A stretch of 10,546 bases of DNA from NCBI GenBank assembly GCA_024626585.1, contig JANKJI010264268.1, forward strand, positions 1 to 10,546. Direction: 5' to 3'. Source of the DNA: Ginkgo biloba. Lineage: Eukaryota; Streptophyta; Ginkgoopsida; Ginkgoales; Ginkgoaceae. The notes under the pieces were generated by a model that saw only the letters and a list, made by a program, of their open reading frames with translations, searched no databases and was not told the DNA's origin. Shown piece by piece: positions 8,541 through 10,546 of the stretch (within the stretch, counting starts at the first letter, position 1; the number at the start of each line of letters is the position of its first letter). The position numbers and the translations under genes were made by a program.

Positions 8541-9692
8541 GATAAGCAGCAACCTGACAGATAAAGCACTGATGACATAAGACAGGGAGACACCAGTGGA
8601 GCCACAATGACAACAAGCAAAGGGTCGACCTAACCTAGTAAGCGTCAGCTAATGGGGTATGAAATCCTCAAGTTTTAGGAGATCAACAATGCCTTGGCCA
8701 TCCCCATAGATGTAGTGCAAGAATAATCCCCAAGTGGCGTCACCATAATCACATCAAAGCTGCCAATAGATACTTTCATGCTGGCTCAATAGATAATGCA
8801 CAAGGAAAATATGATCCAACCGGAGCACGTAGTTGCATTGGAGAAGTAGGTACAGACCACAACACAAGATATAGAGGAGGTAGTGGACTATAGTAAAACT
8901 CAATTTAGAAACCTCATAAACTTGTCTAATCTACTAGCTACGAGCTCATACACTAGCACATTGCGGACCATTATCAATCGATAGCATGAGTAGTACATTC
9001 AAAAGACACATAGAGCTAGATAATACTAGAAAGAAATTCTCACTTTATAGGCACAATGCCAGAAGAATGAAGCAGAGTTGCAGAGTCTAAGGAAGTTCCA
9101 ACAAGAACATGAGACCCAGGTGCAGGAGCAACAGTAAAAAATCCAGCAGGCCAAGCTCAAAGCTTAGGAATCACTAATGACCTATTCCTCATATACAGAG
9201 GTCGTCAACACCATGGTCAAGGAACCATATTTTTTGGGTTAGTATTTTTAAAAGCAGCCACAGATGGTGCAGGAGGCACTGAGGAAGGTGGAGTAGGCTA
9301 GAGCAATTATCAAACAAACTAGCACTCAGATGGAGGTTACAGAATATTCAGCTCTGTTGAGACCACAATATCAAAAGGCCCAACAAACATACATCAAGAC
9401 TCAAGGCGACGCTCACAAAATTATTTTCATGTTACAATAGTACAAGGGAAAGGATGAGTTTGTGGAGTAATAGGTGAGGGTATAAGCCAAACTTCAAAAA
9501 GATCATCTCCAATAGATTAAGGATGAAGTTGTCAAACCTGAGCCAAATGGGTCTACTATTGCTATCACTACAGAAACTCACTTAGAGTCGGTTGCTCAGA
9601 TCACCAAGGAATGGTCACAACTATAGATGGAGTTATCACTTGCATTACCTGATGCAGTCAGAATCAATAAATCACCTCCCAAGGAAGGTTGA
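8538..9692 (+). pseudogene. Additional post-pol ORF, C-terminal Gln-rich coiled-coil part
   Basis: Frame 0 takes over near 8538 and runs to TGA 9690-9692, about 385 codons. By hand count it has about 14 TAG and 8 TAA inside and no internal TGA. Ignoring those stops, the sequence is helical and rich in Q, K and E between about 8990 and 9520, with segments such as AELQSLRKFQQEHETQ and VQEALRKVE, typical of a long coiled coil. An S/T-rich stretch (LLATSSYTSTL) comes before it, and the end (KEWSQL...LSLALPD) is more hydrophobic. One frame change relative to the upstream part, near 8540, suggests a single protein of about 1,075 residues in the ancestor. The role is unknown; oligomerisation is a reasonable guess from the coiled coil alone. 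Nothing similar is part of core gag-pol. Confidence 0.6.
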
Positions 9693-9735
9693 AGACTATC
9701 ATATCAGATTGAAGACCAAATTTTGAATTTTTTTC

Positions 9736-9756
9736 CTCATCTTATCTTAGGATGAG
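9736..9756 (+). other. Small hairpin before the polypurine tract
   Basis: CTCATC at 9736-9741 pairs with GATGAG at 9751-9756 around a nine-base loop, just after a T7 run. The stem is only six pairs. In this position it could shape the RNA next to the plus-strand primer, but chance is possible. Confidence 0.35.
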
Positions 9757-9766
9757 ACAATGCTTT

Positions 9767-9779
9767 AGGTGTAGGGGAG
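9767..9779 (+). promoter_or_regulatory. Polypurine tract (plus-strand primer)
   Basis: AGGTGTAGGGGAG lies directly against the TG that starts the LTR. A G-rich purine stretch here is the RNase H-resistant primer for plus-strand DNA synthesis in LTR retroelements. It is interrupted by two T residues, possibly through decay. Confidence 0.7.
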
Positions 9780-9780
9780 T

Positions 9781-9858
9781 GTTGGATGGGAATCCAACGT
9801 AGGTCAGGAAAATCTTAACCCAACACCAATGGTGGCAGTTCACTCACATGCATTGGTG
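9781..9858 (+). other. Nested inverted repeats at the LTR 5' tip
   Basis: GTTGGAT (9781-9787) and ATCCAAC (9792-9798) form a perfect seven-pair stem with a four-base loop directly after the first T. CACCAATG (9824-9831) pairs with CATTGGTG (9851-9858). CACCA-A-TGGTG (9824-9834) is itself a short palindrome that would compete with it. The tip hairpin lies where integrase binds the cDNA end. Confidence 0.6.
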
Positions 9859-10065
9859 GAAGATGGACGACATCAATGAAGTGTTGGAAAGGAAAGGGTT
9901 GACGGTGTCAGATCACTCACTGACATGAGTCGGCTCTCCAACCCATAACCAGAGAAGAACTATGTACAACACTTCGACAGCCATCACCGATGTCGACAAA
10001 GGAATTTCATCGACTTGAGCATCAGTTATAACTTTCACGACGGTTAAGTAATCATCTACATCTTG

Positions 10066-10073
10066 TATATATA
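10066..10073 (+). promoter_or_regulatory. LTR TATA box
   Basis: TATATATA, followed by GATATTG, is the best TATA box in the LTR, about 286 bp from its start. It would place element transcription near 10095-10105 by the usual 25-35 bp spacing in plant promoters. In the 5' LTR the same box would drive the genomic RNA. Confidence 0.6.
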
Positions 10074-10109
10074 GATATTGTAAGATAAGAGGTAGTTAGC
10101 TAGTATTAG

Positions 10110-10175
10110 CTTATGTACATGGATGTAATACACTTTGATGTAATATTGTATTGGCATATAATACAATGACTTGGA
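10110..10175 (+). terminator. Probable LTR polyadenylation region
   Basis: Several TGTA and TGTAAT motifs and AATACA/AATATT variants cluster here, and there is no exact AATAAA. Plant poly(A) sites use loose near-upstream elements and UGUA-like far-upstream elements, so this is the likeliest 3' processing zone of the element RNA. The assignment rests on composition and position. Confidence 0.35.
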
Positions 10176-10302
10176 TGGTTTTTCGCATATTTGTGTATAG
10201 TTTATGTGAATGTGAATGGTGATATGTGGATATGATTGTGTATTTATGCATAGTGTAAGGATTCACTATACACCGGTTAGGAATACCATATGCTTAACAA
10301 CA

Positions 10303-10546
10303 TTTTACTTGTAGTGCCTTTATGATTATAGTGCCCTTATCTTCCTCTCATGTCTATAATGAGATATCAAGTTCATAATAGAAACTATTAGTTATAGTAG
10401 ATAAATATAACCTACTTTGAGAAAATTAAAATATATTAAATATTTTGGATGGATGAAACATAGTGTAGTATATGAAAAATGAATTGCACTGGTAGATAGA
10501 GAGGTAAGATGCATTTAGAAAATGAGCATATTTATTTATAAATATA
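10303..10546. other. AT-rich sequence after the LTR, no gene seen
   Basis: About 245 bp with no open frame of note, no recognisable repeat or RNA gene and strong AT content. It is either flanking host DNA, often another old repeat, or the last part of a longer LTR. Confidence 0.4.

Larger units (their letters stand above)
1..10302 (+). mobile_element. Decayed Ty3/gypsy LTR retrotransposon, Tat/Ogre-like, 5' end outside window
   Basis: One element accounts for almost the whole window. In order on the + strand are a Gag core with zinc knuckles, aspartic protease, an extra domain, reverse transcriptase, RNase H, integrase, an additional ORF, a purine tract and a 3' LTR. RT before integrase defines Ty3/gypsy rather than copia. 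The integrase C-terminus has a GPF motif and no chromodomain, and there is about 4 kb between pol and the LTR; both traits are known in the plant Tat/Ogre group. No 5' LTR or primer-binding site is visible because the window starts inside gag. The coding frames carry dozens of stops and several frameshifts, so this is an inactive relic. The right boundary depends on where the LTR ends and is tentative. Confidence 0.9.
9780..10302 (+). repeat. 3' LTR (start firm, end tentative)
   Basis: The LTR starts TGTTGG right after the polypurine tract. It has a TATA box near 10066 and TGTA-rich, AT-rich sequence near 10110-10170 that would suit the R region and polyadenylation. The end is set at AACAACA (10296-10302) because AACA mirrors the initial TGTT and a CA is required; this gives about 523 bp. 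Without the 5' LTR in the window the end and the target-site duplication cannot be confirmed, and other CA positions up to about 10350 are possible. Confidence 0.6.

Noticed and set aside
3-9692. A variant genetic code in which TAA and TAG mean Gln and only TGA stops, suggested by many TAR at Gln sites.
   Set aside because: In-frame TGA also occurs inside conserved domains (381, 4137, 4203, 7559), TAG stands at two invariant Trp sites of integrase (5256, 5594), frames are broken by indels, and catalytic residues are mutated. Decay of a plant element under the standard code explains all of this.

Overview
The window is plant nuclear DNA, and nearly all of it is one old, decayed Ty3/gypsy LTR retrotransposon on the + strand. 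The cut begins inside gag, so the 5' LTR and primer-binding site lie to the left. What remains reads gag, protease, an extra domain, reverse transcriptase, RNase H, integrase, a poly(A) tract, a leader, a large additional ORF, a polypurine tract and a 3' LTR. The order PR-RT-RH-IN, the integrase end with a GPF motif and no chromodomain, and about 4 kb of coding material between pol and the 3' LTR fit the non-chromovirus Tat/Ogre-like branch. The host is probably a land plant with a large genome, and the several CCHC knuckles and the pol style recall elements I associate with gymnosperms and ferns. This placement rests on pattern recognition, not on a search.

Layout by reading frame (frame = start position modulo 3). 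Gag is in frame 0 from about 3 to 1562, with a retrotransposon Gag core and five CCHC or CCHC-derived zinc knuckles (561-1133). Protease is in frame 2 from 1559 to about 1866 and its tail in frame 1 to about 2145. An unrecognised domain is in frame 2 from about 2145 to 2930. Reverse transcriptase is in frame 1 (2950-3487), then frame 0. RNase H and most of integrase follow in frame 0 to about 5340, and the integrase C-terminus is in frame 2 to a stop at 5714-5716. After an A18 run (5727-5744) and about 700 bp without clear coding sequence comes a roughly 1,075-codon additional ORF, in frame 2 (6464 to about 8540) and then frame 0 (about 8538 to 9692). A purine tract abuts a 3' LTR starting TGTTGG at 9780, with a TATA box at 10066. 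The last ~245 bp look like AT-rich flank.

All reading frames are broken by stop codons and a few indels, so no ORF over 200 codons survives. Most in-frame stops are TAG or TAA at positions where glutamine is expected, consistent with C-to-T decay of CAG and CAA. Catalytic residues are partly lost: the RT YxDD box reads FDY, and the protease DxGS box reads DLES. The integrase DD35E triad is still present. The copy cannot be autonomous.

The most interesting parts are the long post-pol ORF, the unassigned domain between protease and RT, and the five-knuckle Gag. I see no host gene, tRNA, rRNA or CRISPR array.
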